From NCBI GenBank assembly GCA_031002005.1, contig JARYHS010008074.1:7448924-7512923 (forward strand): a stretch of 64,000 bases of DNA, written 5' to 3'. The notes under the pieces were generated by a model. The model did not search any database, was not told the DNA's origin, and saw nothing but the letters and a program-made list of their open reading frames with translations. How positions within the stretch are numbered: the stretch's first letter is position 1; the number at the start of each line of letters is the position of its first letter. The DNA is from Vandiemenella viatica. Its lineage: Eukaryota > Arthropoda > Insecta > Orthoptera > Morabidae. A program made the position numbers and the translations under genes. Shown piece by piece: positions 32,430 to 43,430 of the stretch.

Positions 32430-33520
32430 CTAAATTGCAAAGAGCGCATGCTCCAGTGCCAACTTCTCTACACATTCATCTTCTCCCCTTTCCTACATCC
32501 ACCTACATTTGCCCTCTACAAAGTCTTGGTAAATTATTCATAATTTCTCTTGGTAATCCAATCCATGACACCCTTAGGGGACATCCATAAATTACGTGAG
32601 GTGAAATGGGGGAGGGGGGGGGTTCGGCGAAATCTCACCAGATCTCACCAGGGGGGAGGGGGGGTCTACGGAAATCTCACGTGAGATTTTGCGAAAAATT
32701 TGGGGACAGTAGAGCAAAAAAAAAGGTCTACAATTTGCGCCAAAGTCGATTTTAGGAGGGTATTTCGTCAAAAAAGTTAGGGTGTGACCTAAAAAAAAAA
32801 GGTCTACAAAAGTTTCCAGGGCGATATGTAGGGGGGGTTCTCACGGACCAAATCTCACCAGAGGGGGGGGGGGTCCGGCCAGATCTCATGAAATCTCACC
32901 AGGGGGGAGGGGGGTCCAGAAATCCGGAAAAACACCTCACGTAATTTGTGGACGTCCCCTTATACAAAAAAATTTGGGGACAGTAGAGCAAAAAAAAAGG
33001 TCTACAATTTGCGCCAAAGTCGATTTTAGGGGGGTATTTCGTCAAAAAAGTTAGGGTGTGACCTAAAAAAAAAAGGTCTACAAAAGTTTCCAGGGCGATT
33101 TGTAAGGGGGGTTCTCACGGACCAAATCTCACCAGAGGGGGGGGGGGGGGTCCGGCCAGATCTCATGAAATCTCACCAGGGGGGAGGGGGGTCCAGAAAT
33201 CCGGAAAAACACCTCACGTAATTTGTGGACGTCCCCTTATACAAAAAAGATAATCTTCCTAAAACCTTGTGCCAGCTTGTGGTCATGTTCATCTTTTTCC
33301 TTCCAAGCATTACTTTTAATTCTTACACCAATAAATTTCTATGCCTCATCATCAATATACGCCTTGCAAACTCCCCTGATCCTCTTCACCCTCCTACTGT
33401 CTTGCAATGAATCCCAGTCCAGCTCTTTTATGATATCTGTTACTGATTGCGTTCTGCGATAATTTCCAGAAACAAATCTAGCAGCCCTTTTTTGCAGTTC
33501 CAGAATTTCATACATAAAGA
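32430..33520 (-). mobile_element. LINE family A 3' part (copy A8), split by a MITE
   Basis: The minus-strand 3' end carries the family signature near 32440-32480. The RT tail is interrupted at 32576 and resumes at 33240 ('gataatcttcctaaaacc'). Comparison with copy A10 (53385-53425), which reads straight through this point, gives the exact insertion site. The upstream edge is near 33520. Confidence 0.75.
32577..33236. mobile_element. TIR MITE (possibly PIF/Harbinger) with an internal tandem duplication
   Basis: The ends are 'ggggacatccataaattacg' and, in complement, 'ggggacgtccacaaattacg'. TTA lies on both sides (32574-32576, 33237-33239). A 3-bp TWA duplication is the Harbinger signature, but the superfamily is not certain. 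About 275 bp are repeated in tandem (first 'ggggacagtagagc' at 32702, second at 32976). The repeat unit includes the right end plus about 12 bp of flanking LINE sequence ('ttatacaaaaaa'), so the duplication happened after insertion. It is non-coding. Confidence 0.8.
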
Positions 33521-33529
33521 AAAATGACT

Positions 33530-34312
33530 TTATTCCTTTTGCCTGGAGTTAGTTATTGTATTATTACCGCAGGATCCATGTGTTCAATGCAGTACTGGCT
33601 TTGATGTTGAATGTTTGTTGTAAACGCGACGCAACAACAATTACGAATCTAATCGCATGTTTTTCCTGCACCTTTAATGTTGATATTTTTAAAATGAAAC
33701 AATTAAAGCGGGAGTCAGTCGCACTCTGCCTGCAGTCCCGATTTGATGGTATGTCCACATTCAATTTAACAAATCTATCACAAAAAGATGAAGAATTTAC
33801 AAAAATAAACGAAAACAGTAAAGGAACATAGTGGTGGAACCTCCTATTTAAAAACGAACTACTTTGAAGATATTATAATAGGTATATGTTAAATACATGT
33901 CCCATTATCACATCAGGCTTCTATGCAGGGTTTTGAGTAGCCTACTTTAAAAAATAACTGTCGTTAGTTATGGTCACTAGATATGTCACAATCAATTGAA
34001 AGAACATGTTTTTTTTTTATGCAAACAGGTGTTTGTTTTGAAATTAGATTATTCTTTTGTATATAATATTCATTACAGTAAATCAAGTGTACATTGAGAG
34101 GTTTTCTGTAAGAGCCATGTGCTAATTACTTTAAGTTTTATCCAAACGAACAACTTACCTAAACTCATTTTACAAATTAAACAGTTTACTCAAACTTTAC
34201 AAAGGACGAACCAAGTCGTCCCGTATGCGACCCGAATCGATGCGATGCTTCACGCTAGTTTGTATTATATCAAAATTAACGAGTAACGAAACGATACGAT
34301 AGTAACGAAGTC
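33530..34312. other. Non-coding stretch with a dispersed repeat
   Basis: No supported gene. An open frame at 33556-33831 shows no known domain. 34020-34260 resembles 28100-28300. The sequence 'gatgcgatgcttcacgctag ... gagtaacgaa' before 34312 recurs in changed form after 35680, so the next element sits inside a repeat. Confidence 0.45.
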
Positions 34313-35675
34313 GGGCCGCACTAGACCTCACCGATACCGCACCGCGTCCGTCGGCTCGGCCCCCTCGCGTCCACACTGGTCCGTACCACGGCCGTGTGAC
34401 GGACGGGTTCCTTAAGAGTGATCTGGGGATCGTAGCTGCGGCTACCACCCGTACATTATTATAGAGTACTGTACTTAATAATCTACGAACGTAATAAAGT
34501 ATGTTAATTTTTTTTTTTTTTTTTTTTTTGCCTGACTCATGTTATAACCTCGCTGTTTGATCACTAATGCACAAAAATAGTATCCCAGCGCAGTTTAAAA
34601 AAATGATCGTCACACTGTACAGAATTGAAAGATTCTCGTGTATCTCTACATAGTCACAAAGAAATGTCAAGCGTCTCTCACTTGACATTTAACATTTTTA
34701 TTTTGTCTGAGGCTACTTTCGATTCACTCAATATTTTTTCTAACAAAAATAAGATTATTATACATTTTAATTTAAATACATAATGCAAAGTTTTTGTAAA
34801 ATAATAATAGTTTCATGTGATCTAAAAATTCAAGTCATAGAGTTTCTTATCGGCCGCGCAGTTCACCTCTATTATTCTCACTTAATTTGTAAAGGAGACC
34901 TACAGATTAACGAGAAATTCGAACTACGGAGCATCCTAGCATCTTAGCATTAACAAATCAAAGCTTTGTCAGAGGTCAGTTTTGAGACCCATAAAAATTA
35001 CAGGTAAGACAGGAATTTGAACCAGAGACTTTCAGTTCCCCAATCGTACGCCGTAACGTCAGAAGAAAAATTTAGACATAATCAAAAATTATTATTCAAA
35101 CATAGTAAAATAAACGTATTCTATATAACTTATTTTACTATACCAAAACATAAATGTACTTTTATACCAATGAATACATATTTTTCAATACTTCTAGATT
35201 CAGATGCTTGCGGGGTGTGATTTGGGTACGGAAGGTCCCCGGTTCAAAATCCGGATCTCGGATGCGATTTTTACAGGCCTTAAAATCGACTTTCACCACT
35301 GGCAAAGATTTGATTTGTTAATGCGAACATGCAAGGACTCTCCCTATATATTACGAATATCTGATGAACCTGAAGTGAGGCTGAAAAGAAAAAGGACACA
35401 CTTCTAAAGCAATCAGTAACGTTAAAACAATATTTAGTCGTAAAGGACAGGAAATTTCCGAACTCTTTCTATACAGTTCTCCATATCGACCAGCCCGACA
35501 GAGACCGACACCGGCCCACACCGTCAAAATATAAACCAAATTTATCCCGGCCAACACACGGCCGAGTGTCGGCCAACACACGGTGTCGTTTGAACTCACT
35601 TAAATTGAGTGAGCGACAACAATAAGAAAAGTGACGGTGCGGTGCGGGCCCGGTGCGGTGCGGTCTAGTGTGGCC
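34313..35675. mobile_element. TIR element of unknown superfamily, non-autonomous
   Basis: 1363 bp. The ends are 'gggccgcactagacc' and, in complement, 'ggccacactagacc', flanked by GTC on both sides (34310-34312, 35676-35678). Both ends are GC-rich with repeated 'gcaccg' and 'cggcc' words, while the centre is AT-rich with a 28-base T run near 34503. No transposase is seen. A 3-bp duplication suggests Harbinger-like mobilisation, but this is weak. Confidence 0.5.
35205..35262 (+). other. tRNA-Pro-like fragment
   Basis: Reads 'ggggtgtgatttgggtacgg' then 'aggtccccggttcaaaatcc'. The order D-arm remnant, TGG anticodon context and a B-box/T-arm resembles tRNA-Pro, with several bases deleted from the anticodon stem. 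A fainter minus-strand T-arm-like word ('ggttcaaattcctgtc') lies at about 34990-35020. It cannot fold as a full tRNA and is a pseudogene or SINE head. Confidence 0.4.
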
Positions 35676-36001
35676 GTCCTTTACGCGACGCGACTCTATG
35701 CGATGCATTACGCTATTGTATCATAAGTAACGAGTAATGATTCGAAAGTGACGGGTAATGATTGGTTTAGTAACGAATACATTCTGGTACAGAATTTCTC
35801 ATTACTTTTACAGCTCTACTGCAGATATCGCAGTTCCGATAGAACAATTTTGTATTTTTTCTTTTAATTATCAACCGTGGACGAGTGGGTAATTTCTGAA
35901 ATTAAGTTTAATGATTAATTATATATCTCCATTACCATTAGATCAAAATAATAGAATAGCACTATGGTTTCTTCAGTGCCATATTGTACAGCGGGACTTA
36001 A

Positions 36002-36898
36002 AGGCGGGTTTACATGGTTCACTTTTCGCAATCACTCCAGATGAATCACTTGTAGTGAAAGGAAAGTGAACTTCTAAACAGAGAATCATCCAAAGTGATC
36101 ATCCAAGATGATGGATGAAAGAAGTTGGGTCGAGTTCAAATTTGCGTTCACTTTTGGTGTTTCACTCCGATGAATCATCAAAAGTAACACGTGTAAACCA
36201 TGGAGGATCCTCCATGGTGTAAACAGTCAAAATATCGAAGTGAAACCTTCTGCTGGATAGATCGCATTTGTTTGTTTCTGGTTGTTGTTGTCTTCAGTGG
36301 GGAGTAGAAATATTTATTTATTTTTAAAATCTTTCCATAATGAGTGCTTACAGAAAACAAAATTTGAAAGTTATGAAAATAAAAACATAAAAGATAGTGC
36401 TAGGGAGGACGTGATTAAAGAATCAAATCTCCCACTTTTGACAACATAAGACATCGAGTGCAAAATTAAGACTATCTGAACCAGGTGTTCTAGAGAATTA
36501 ACTAAAGTTTTAAAAACAGAAAAACGTGTAAATTGTGCTTTTAGGTAAAGTGAATATTTTTCAATTGCAAGAAACCTGAGAATAGTTTCTAACTTTGGTT
36601 AGCTTGAAAACATTTTTTCATTAGTGTCCTGCTTTTCATATACCATTTTGTCCCGCAACACCCATTCTACCATGCTGCAAGATACAATTTCTTGTCTACA
36701 AACTTCTTCAATTCCTTGGGCGAGGTTTCTGAAAATTAAATCCACTCCAACATGCACAAGTTTGTTTGATGCCATCTTGAAGTGAATTGAATGGTTCATT
36801 TGTAATGATATGTGTAAACAAAAAGTAAACTCACCTTCACTTTCACTGCGAGTGAATGATCCTGAGTGATTACGAAAAGTGAACCGTGTAAACCTGCC
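36002..36898. mobile_element. TIR element flanked by TTAA
   Basis: The ends are 'aggcgggtttacatggttca' and, in complement, 'ggcaggtttacacggttcac', with similarity for about 37 bp. TTAA occurs on both sides (35998-36001, 36899-36902), as in piggyBac insertions, although the end sequence itself is not a typical piggyBac end. The interior repeats 'gaatcat' and 'aaagtgaac' words and contains a perfect 22-bp palindrome at 36197-36218 centred on GGATCC. No transposase is recognisable. Confidence 0.6.
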
Positions 36899-36989
36899 TT
36901 AAGGTGTCTCGAAACCATGGTGGGTTGAAATAATAAAGTATGTAGCAATTTATCATTTTGAATATTTAGGCAGTTTTCCTCAGTTGCTA

Positions 36990-37366
36990 TACTAATACTG
37001 GCTTTTTTATCTGTCTATTGCAACTACAAAATGAAACTTCATTATAGCATATGTGTTTCGGTTTATTATAATATCATCGGTGCCGTAAAACAGGTTAAGT
37101 AAAAATTTTGATGTTTATCTAAACAGTAGTATGAATCTGTTATTAATTGTTATTTGTAGCCTAGTTCCAAACTATAATGTAATATTCAAAAAGTAAGTAA
37201 AGTAAAATAGGCTACAGATAACCATAACATGTTGATGCTACTGTTTAGATAAACATTAAGATAAACATCAAAATTTGTACATAATCTGCTTTAGGGCACC
37301 GATGATGCCATAACGAAGCTTCATTTTGTAGCTGCAATAGGCAGATAAGAAAGCCCAGTAATATTA
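36990..37366. mobile_element. Foldback, probable Penelope-like inverted ends
   Basis: Inverted arms of about 155-180 bp (36990-37161 and 37209-37366) share 'aaaattttgatgtttatcta', 'ggcaccgatgat' words and 'tgcaactacaaaatgaa'-type sequence. The left arm on the minus strand has 'CCGATGA ... CGAAACAC', a hammerhead-like core with a C for the U at the second position. The arms are about 10-15 % diverged. No coding sequence is present. Confidence 0.5.
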
Positions 37367-37690
37367 ATTTGCAAGAAGCTCATCAGTCGAGTCTACCAAC
37401 ATGGCTTTGGCTCTAATCCCCCCCCCCCTCCCCCCATGTATCATGTAGCTTCTTTCCCTTTTGATTCCAGAAGACATTTTGTACTGTTTTCTCTTGCAAA
37501 TTACATACTGAGATAGTTAAATGATGGAAATAAATGTTCACATGCTGTTGTGTGTTCTGTACCTCATTTTGAACAAGACTTTTAAAACATCGAACAAGCT
37601 TTGTCAGTGGAGAGAATCCTTGCGTACCCCAATTGGGAGTTGAACCTTTGCCTGGCAACCAAAATAATTATCACTATGGCCTAGGAGCAC

Positions 37691-38281
37691 TATACTATTG
37701 CGTTTGCTAGTCAAATGCTGAATGCTCATGAAATGATGTATTGCATCACTGAAAAGTAAGCATTAGCGATAATCTGGAGTTTTCAAAAGTTTAGGCAGCT
37801 TTTCCTAGGAAGAAAGATAATCATACACATTGGCCAATGGGCACTGTCATTTTTGATTAATTGTAGACTAACCCATGTCACATTTACCCATTGGGCTCTG
37901 TTACTACAAGAAATTCAATTTGACATCAAGTACATCCCAGGAAAAGAGAACATAGTGACTGGTTACTTGTCTAGACTACCGCTCGGAATGCCTTAAAATA
38001 GTGGAGCGATGCAAGCAACACAGGAAGCCATCTTTAATTTCCTTGATGGAGTCCCACAGGAAAGTAAGTGGATGAAGGAGGCAAGTAATCAACAAAGAGA
38101 GGATAATCTATGGAGAGAAGTCATTGAGATAACTGAAGGTCCAGAGACAACTTGAGAAACAGTGTTGTATACATAACTGTTTACTATTCTTCAGAAAGTC
38201 GGAGGAGAGTAAAGGATGGAAAAAATGTATACCGGTACAGTGTATTTACTAGTGGATTAGATGTCATCACCTTAGCTATGG
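37691..38281 (+). pseudogene. Ty3/gypsy pol, RNase H part
   Basis: Reads 'IAFASQMLNAHEMMYCITEK', 'LAIIWSFQKFRQLFLGRKII', 'WALLLQEIQFDIKYIPGKEN' and 'VTGYLSRLPLGM': the end of RT, RNase H and the connection domain of an LTR-retrotransposon polyprotein. A TAA replaces a sense codon after 'ITEK' and others follow. A LINE (38282-41477) is inserted between this part and the integrase. No LTRs are recognised. Confidence 0.8.
38269..38281 (+). repeat. Target-site duplication, left copy
   Basis: 'accttagctatgg', identical to 41478-41490. It brackets the LINE and lies in gypsy pol sequence. Confidence 0.9.
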
Positions 38282-41200
38282 GGGTGTAAAGTAGACTAGC
38301 CTCCTCGTGGTACACCCTGGGCAACGTGCTTGCACGGCTAAATAGTCTACACAGTCGGCCTGCCAGACAATCCTACAGGATCTCCTGGCAACCAGAGCAC
38401 AGTAATCCTCATGTCACCTAACGGTTCTTATCAGAACCAAAAGGCAAGAACCCTTGGACCTTCACTAAGGGTTTGCCAACTTAACATGGAAGGAATAAGC
38501 CGATCAAAAAGCGATTGCCTTTCAAAGTTATTGCTTGACCACAATGTCGATATAGCCTGCGTTCAAGAAACCCACACCAAGGATGATTTGCAGCTGAGTC
38601 TCAGAGGGAAAGTACAAGGCTACAAAATTTTAGGTGCCACTTATCATCAAAATTACGGGTGCGCAACATATGTGCGAAATACTGTTACCAATGCCTACCT
38701 CGTCTCAGCATGCATCGAAAATAACATCCACAATATTACCACGGTGGTGAACAACATTAAAATTATTAATGTGTATAAACCCCCTTCCGTTTCATGGCCG
38801 AGTGAAGTTCTACCAGAGTCTCGACATCCTGTAATGTATATTGGTGACTTCAACAGCCACCATACAGATTGGAAGTACACAGAAAACAACCAGGATGGAA
38901 TCAGGCTAGAGGAATGGGCGGCAGCAAATAACATGAACTTAGTTTTTAACCCGAAAGACGCGGGTACTTTTAAATCGGGAAGATGGAACACCGAAACCAA
39001 CCCAGATCTATGTTTTGTTTCACGTGATGATCAAAGCCACCCTTTACCAACTACAAGACGAGTCCTACAAGCCTTTCCACATAGTCAACACCGACCAGTC
39101 TTGCTAGAAGTTGGCCTAACAATTCCCATAGTTAGATCCTCTCCTTTACCTAGATGGAACTTTGGGAAAGCAAAGTGGGAAGAATTTGCCAGTAACCTGG
39201 ATAAAAACCTAAGATGGATACCTCCATTAGTAAAAAATTATAATAGATTTGTCAGAGTAACCATAGCGACAGCTAAAAAGTCTATTCCTAGAGGCTTTAG
39301 AAAAGAATATATCCCGTGTTGGAACGAAACATGCGAAATGCTATATGATGATTTCCAACAAAACGGACGTACAGAAGCAGCCGACGAACTGCTGCAGAGC
39401 CTGGACAATGCCAGAAAATGCAAATGGAATGATACGGTGCAAACCTTGAATTTCAAGAAGTCCAGCCGGAAAGCATGGAGCCTCCTTAAAAAGCTAGGTG
39501 GAACCCCACATAACCCTCAAGCAAAGCATCAGGTCACTCCAGACCAAATAGCAAGTAGACTTGCCAACATGTCTAGAGTGAGCGCCGATAAAGATCATAC
39601 TCGGAAAGTGAAAAAACTATTGTTCCATCTAAAACGATTGTACTCTGCCCCTACAAACCTCTCATCCCCTGTCACCGATATAGAGGTGGCAAGGGCCATC
39701 AAACAAATGAAGAATGGGAAGGCTCCAGGTTTTGACGAAGTTCACCCAGAGTTCCTTACACACTGTGGAAAACATACCAAAAAATGGTTGGCCCGCTTCT
39801 TCACTAACATACTACAGACAAGTGTCATTCCTGCAGAATTTAAACGGGCAAAGATCATAGCCATTCTGAAGCCTGGAAAAAGCCCTGAAGTTCCAGAGAA
39901 TTTTAGACCTATTTCACTGCTAAGTACTACTTACAAGTTATTTGAAAGGATCATCTACAATAGAATAAGTCCAATTATTTTCGCAAACCTCCCAGTTGAA
40001 CAGGCAGGTTTTAGACCTGCAAGAAACTGCGAGGATCAGGTCCTGGCATTGGCAACTCACATAGAAGCAGGATTCGAGAGACGATTGAAGACTGGTGCTG
40101 TATTTGTTGACCTTACCGCAGCCTATGATACAGTGTGGCGAGAGGACTGGTATATAAACTGCCGAACATTTTGAAGTGTAAAAAAATCACTTGTCTGATC
40201 AATACCATGCTAGCTAATCGAACATTCCAGGTTGTTTCAGACAATAAGATAAGCAAAGTAAGAAGAGTGAATAATGGTCTGCCTCAAGGCTCAGTTCTTG
40301 CTCCACTTCTTTTTAATGTTTATATTTCTGACATTCCTCAAACAGAATCCAGACAGTTCTCTTATGCCGACGATCTGGCAATAGTACAACAATCTGATAA
40401 CGTTCAGCAAATTGAAAATAGTTTAACAGCAGACCTCAAAACCCTGAGCAACTATTTTCGGAAATGGCGTCTCATACCCAGTTCCAGCAAGACGGAAACT
40501 AGTGTCTTCCATCTTAACAATCGGGTGGCGAATCTCTCACTTGACATTCTTCTTGATGGCACTCCCATCCGACACAACCCCTTCCCCAAGTATTTGGGAG
40601 TCGTAATGGATCGCACCTTGTCGTACAATAAACATCTAAACAACCTTGCAGCAGAACTAAGAACCAGGAATAATATTCTGCAGAAGTTAACTGGCACCTC
40701 CTGGGGAGCATCCGCCTCTACACTCCACACATCAGCACTGAGCCTTGTGTATTCAGCAGCTGAGTACTGCTCATCTGTCTGGATAAATAGCGCCCACGTC
40801 AAAAAGATCGACACAGTTTTAAACCAGACAATGCGGATAATAAGCGGATGTATTAAGACCACTCCACTGTACTGGCTACCTGTTTTGTGCAACATTGAAC
40901 CGCCTACAATAAGACGACACAATCTCCTAATTGCACAGTATAATAAGATCTGTGATAACTTGGATCTGCCCATCCATGACGACATGGATAATATGTTTGT
41001 GAGACTTAAATCAAGAAATCCAAGTGTAAAAACTGTAAAACAGATTATATCTGATAATTTTAATGGGAGAGAAGCTTGGAAATTGGAGTGGATAGCCTCA
41101 GCCCCACCAGAATGGCACTCCCTGTTCGACAGTCAACAGGCACTAAAGGGACTCGACCTTCCTCGCAAGACCTGGGTAGCTCTTAACAGAGTTAGGACTG

Positions 41201-41477
41201 GTCATGGAAGATCTGCTTCATCTTTGTATACATGGGGAATGAGAGATTCACCGAGATGCGACTGTGGTGAGGAGAAACAAACCATCCATCACGTGACATT
41301 TGACTGCCCACTTCGAGCATTCAGGGGATCACCGTTAGATTTTATTAACATTTCAAATGAAGCTTTAGATTGGCTACACCATGTTAATTTTGAATTTTAA
41401 TTGTAATTTAATGTTAAATTGTATTATTTTTGTGCAATGGCCACAAGCTAAATAAATAAATAAATAAATAATAAATA
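38282..41477 (+). mobile_element. Nearly intact non-LTR retrotransposon with 13-bp target duplication
   Basis: 3196 bp with a 129-bp 5' UTR, one long reading frame broken by a single frameshift, a 48-bp 3' UTR and an (AATA)n tail at 41449-41477. Perfect 13-bp target duplications (38269-38281, 41478-41490) show target-primed integration with little decay since. The single-frame layout and the simple-repeat tail suggest an RTE-like organisation, but the endonuclease and RT sequence look closer to the jockey superfamily. I leave the clade open. Confidence 0.9.
38411..41400 (+). pseudogene. LINE endonuclease-reverse transcriptase, one frameshift
   Basis: Start ATG 38411. The N-terminal APE-type endonuclease (residues about 15-230) reads 'LRVCQLNMEGISRSK', 'IACVQETHT', 'VMYIGDFNSHHTDW' and 'HSQHRPVLLEV' (SQH where most families have SDH). 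The RT (about 410-760) reads 'KNGKAPGFDEVHPEFL', 'ENFRPISLLSTTYKLFERII', 'EQAGFRPARNCEDQV', 'AVFVDLTAAYDTVW', 'GLPQGSVLAPLLFNVYISDI' and the catalytic 'FSYADDLAIV'. A C-terminal cysteine cluster reads 'CDCGEEKQTIHHVTFDCPL'. The frame shifts once, at about 40138-40141 just after 'AAYDTVW', and continues to TAA at 41398-41400. About 995 residues in all. The break may be a mutation or a sequence error. Otherwise it looks competent. Confidence 0.9.
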
Positions 41478-41490
41478 ACCTTAGCTATGG
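41478..41490 (+). repeat. Target-site duplication, right copy
   Basis: 'accttagctatgg', the partner of 38269-38281, directly after the (AATA)n tail. Confidence 0.9.
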
Positions 41491-42005
41491 ATACTAAGCA
41501 GCGAACAAATGCTCTCTAATAATCAAATAACATTGCCATTTTGGAAATCAAGAAAGAAGTGTAACAAAAATTTTAACAAAATGTGAGATTTGCCAGAAAG
41601 TCAAGGTGGGCGATATGGCATGAATGGGAAAGATGAAAAGTGTAATTCCTTTAGAACCAAAGAAATTAGTATCACTTCATTTATACAGACTTCTACAAGC
41701 TTCAAGAGAAGAATTTAGTTATTTTCGTTGTGATTAACGCATTTGCAATGTTTGTTAAACTCTACCCAGTCAGGAAGGCAACTAAACAAGCATTCCAGAA
41801 CAAAGCACTTGTTTAATATTTCGGGTTGGCAGGAAAACCAAAAAAGATAATGTGCAACAATGCACCTCCATTTGCGAATAAGAATTGGACAGAAGTACTA
41901 GAAGAGGAGGAGATTGAAGTAATAATATCATTCTTCCACCTACAAGGAAACATAGTTGAAAGAGTCATGTAAGAAATAGGAAAATAGTTTAGAACTAGAT
42001 GAACT
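41491..42005 (+). pseudogene. Ty3/gypsy pol, integrase part
   Basis: Continues the pol interrupted at 38281. It has a zinc-binding end ('KMCEICQKVKVGDMA'), then 'VIPLEPKKLVSLHLY' and scattered core words such as 'KLYPVRKAT'-like, 'GKPKKIMCNNAPPFANKNWT' and 'FHLQGNIVERVM' in three frames. Many stops and frameshifts show the host copy was long dead. No LTR is seen downstream. Confidence 0.75.
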
Positions 42006-42389
42006 GTGCGAAAATTTCACTAATAAAATATGATGACTAGTGAGGTTGAATGCTTGTAATATAGACCCACACTTTTGTAGCAAATATTTATATGTTTAGT
42101 GTAATAGGTATGCATCAAAATACTTACAACATATTACAAAACAATTAGGAAACGTTAAAACACACTGTATGTACGACAGACTGTCACTAACCTTAACAGA
42201 ATAATAAATTTATTTCCTTGCCTGTAGGTTGTACAGAATTGGAACATTTTATACATTTATAATGTCTATAAATTCTCAACTATTTTAACAACATACATAG
42301 TTATTACATCTGAATTCAACAATTAATACTTAAAATATGACTACTTTCTAAAAGGTTTACATATGTTCAATGGTTATGAAAGAAAGTCT
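42006..42389. other. AT-rich stretch, probable 3' UTR of the CR1-like fragment
   Basis: No open frame or motif. Its position immediately downstream, in minus-strand sense, of the RT tail at 42398 suggests untranslated LINE sequence. Confidence 0.4.
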
Positions 42390-43250
42390 ATCATACATTA
42401 AAATTCTCTTATGGAATATAGTACCTTATTACCTAAATAAATTTTTAATTTGCTTTTGAATTCTACACCACTTAACAATTTGATTTCCTTAGGGAGTTTG
42501 TTATACAGTATTACCCCTTTCTTGAATGAATCTTGTTCCGCATATTGTTTATTAACTCTCACACGGAAGTAGTTGTCCTGACCTCTTGTTCCATGGTTAT
42601 GGATGCAATGATTGTGTACAGTTTTTCTAGGGCTATTTACCATCAGGAGTATTACTTTAAAGATGTATAATGCATACAGTATTAAAATTTTATTTTGTTG
42701 AAATATAGGCCTGCATGACACTCTTTGCCCTATGCCAAATATGAATCTAATTACCCTTTTTTATGCCTTGAATAGCCTATCCATGTGGCAATGTGCAGCA
42801 GCTCCCCATATTTCAATGTCATATGTTAAGTGTGATTGTATCAACCCATAATATACTGTAAGTTTGAAATCAGTTCATATGTAGTGGGACATTCTTTTTA
42901 AAATGAAGGAAATTTTTTTTTTTTTTTTTAAGTTTCGCTAATATGTGCCTCCCATGATATATTAGCATCTATTGTGAGACCTAAGAATTTTGCAGACGTT
43001 GTCTGTAGTACACATCCAGCACCACATGAAAGGTTTTTACCATCTTCAGAACTATGTTTTTTATTAAATAACATGTAAACCGTTTTGGAAGGATTAATGT
43101 TCAAGTTGTTGTTTATGAAGTACTGGTTGATGTTGTCGATTACACTTTGGGTTACACTGAGCAGACTAGTATTACTCGTGTCTGATGTTAGGACAGAAGT
43201 ATCATCAGCATATTGAATAATACTGCTATACAACCAAACTGAACAAAATG
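42390..43250 (-). pseudogene. CR1-like LINE, RT fragment
   Basis: On the minus strand: 'SIIQYADDTSVLTSDTSN' (catalytic YADD, near 43200), 'NNNLNINPSKTVYMLFNKKH', 'AKFLGLTIDANISWEAHI', then in another frame 'GLIQSHLTYDIEIWGAAAHC'-type words, and 'DNYFRVRVNKQYAEQDSFKK' with 'GVILYNKLPKEIKLLS' (42398-42560). It lacks the endonuclease and the first half of the RT, so it is 5'-truncated at about 43250, close to the satellite. Confidence 0.75.
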
Positions 43251-43430
43251 CAGATAGCATATCAACATCACTGTGATATGTGTTGCTGTGCAAATAAAAT
43301 ATATAGCAAAACAAAAATGTTTCCGTAACAGAAACAAATATACGAAAAGCTCTGTGATATCTGCTGCTGCAATTTAGGGATTTTGCTCTGAACCATCTCA
43401 TACACGCGACCTCTTTAAGCATCAAATTCC

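Noticed and set aside
33556..33831. Open frame of 91 codons
   Set aside because: No motif, no relatives among the elements here, AT-rich context and an equally open frame on the other strand.
35205..35262. Functional tRNA-Pro gene
   Set aside because: The anticodon stem is deleted and no acceptor pairing is possible. Kept only as a tRNA-like fragment.
36599..36799. Possible small protein on the minus strand of the TTAA-flanked element
   Set aside because: No recognisable domain, and upstream and downstream frames are full of stops. It could not be linked to any transposase.
37600..37660. tRNA- or SINE-like B-box word ('aaaggttcaactccc', minus strand)
   Set aside because: A single box-like word without an A box or cloverleaf.
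38411..40174. Domesticated host gene of endonuclease-RT type
   Set aside because: It has a target duplication, a simple-repeat tail and a frameshift, all properties of an ordinary recent LINE copy.
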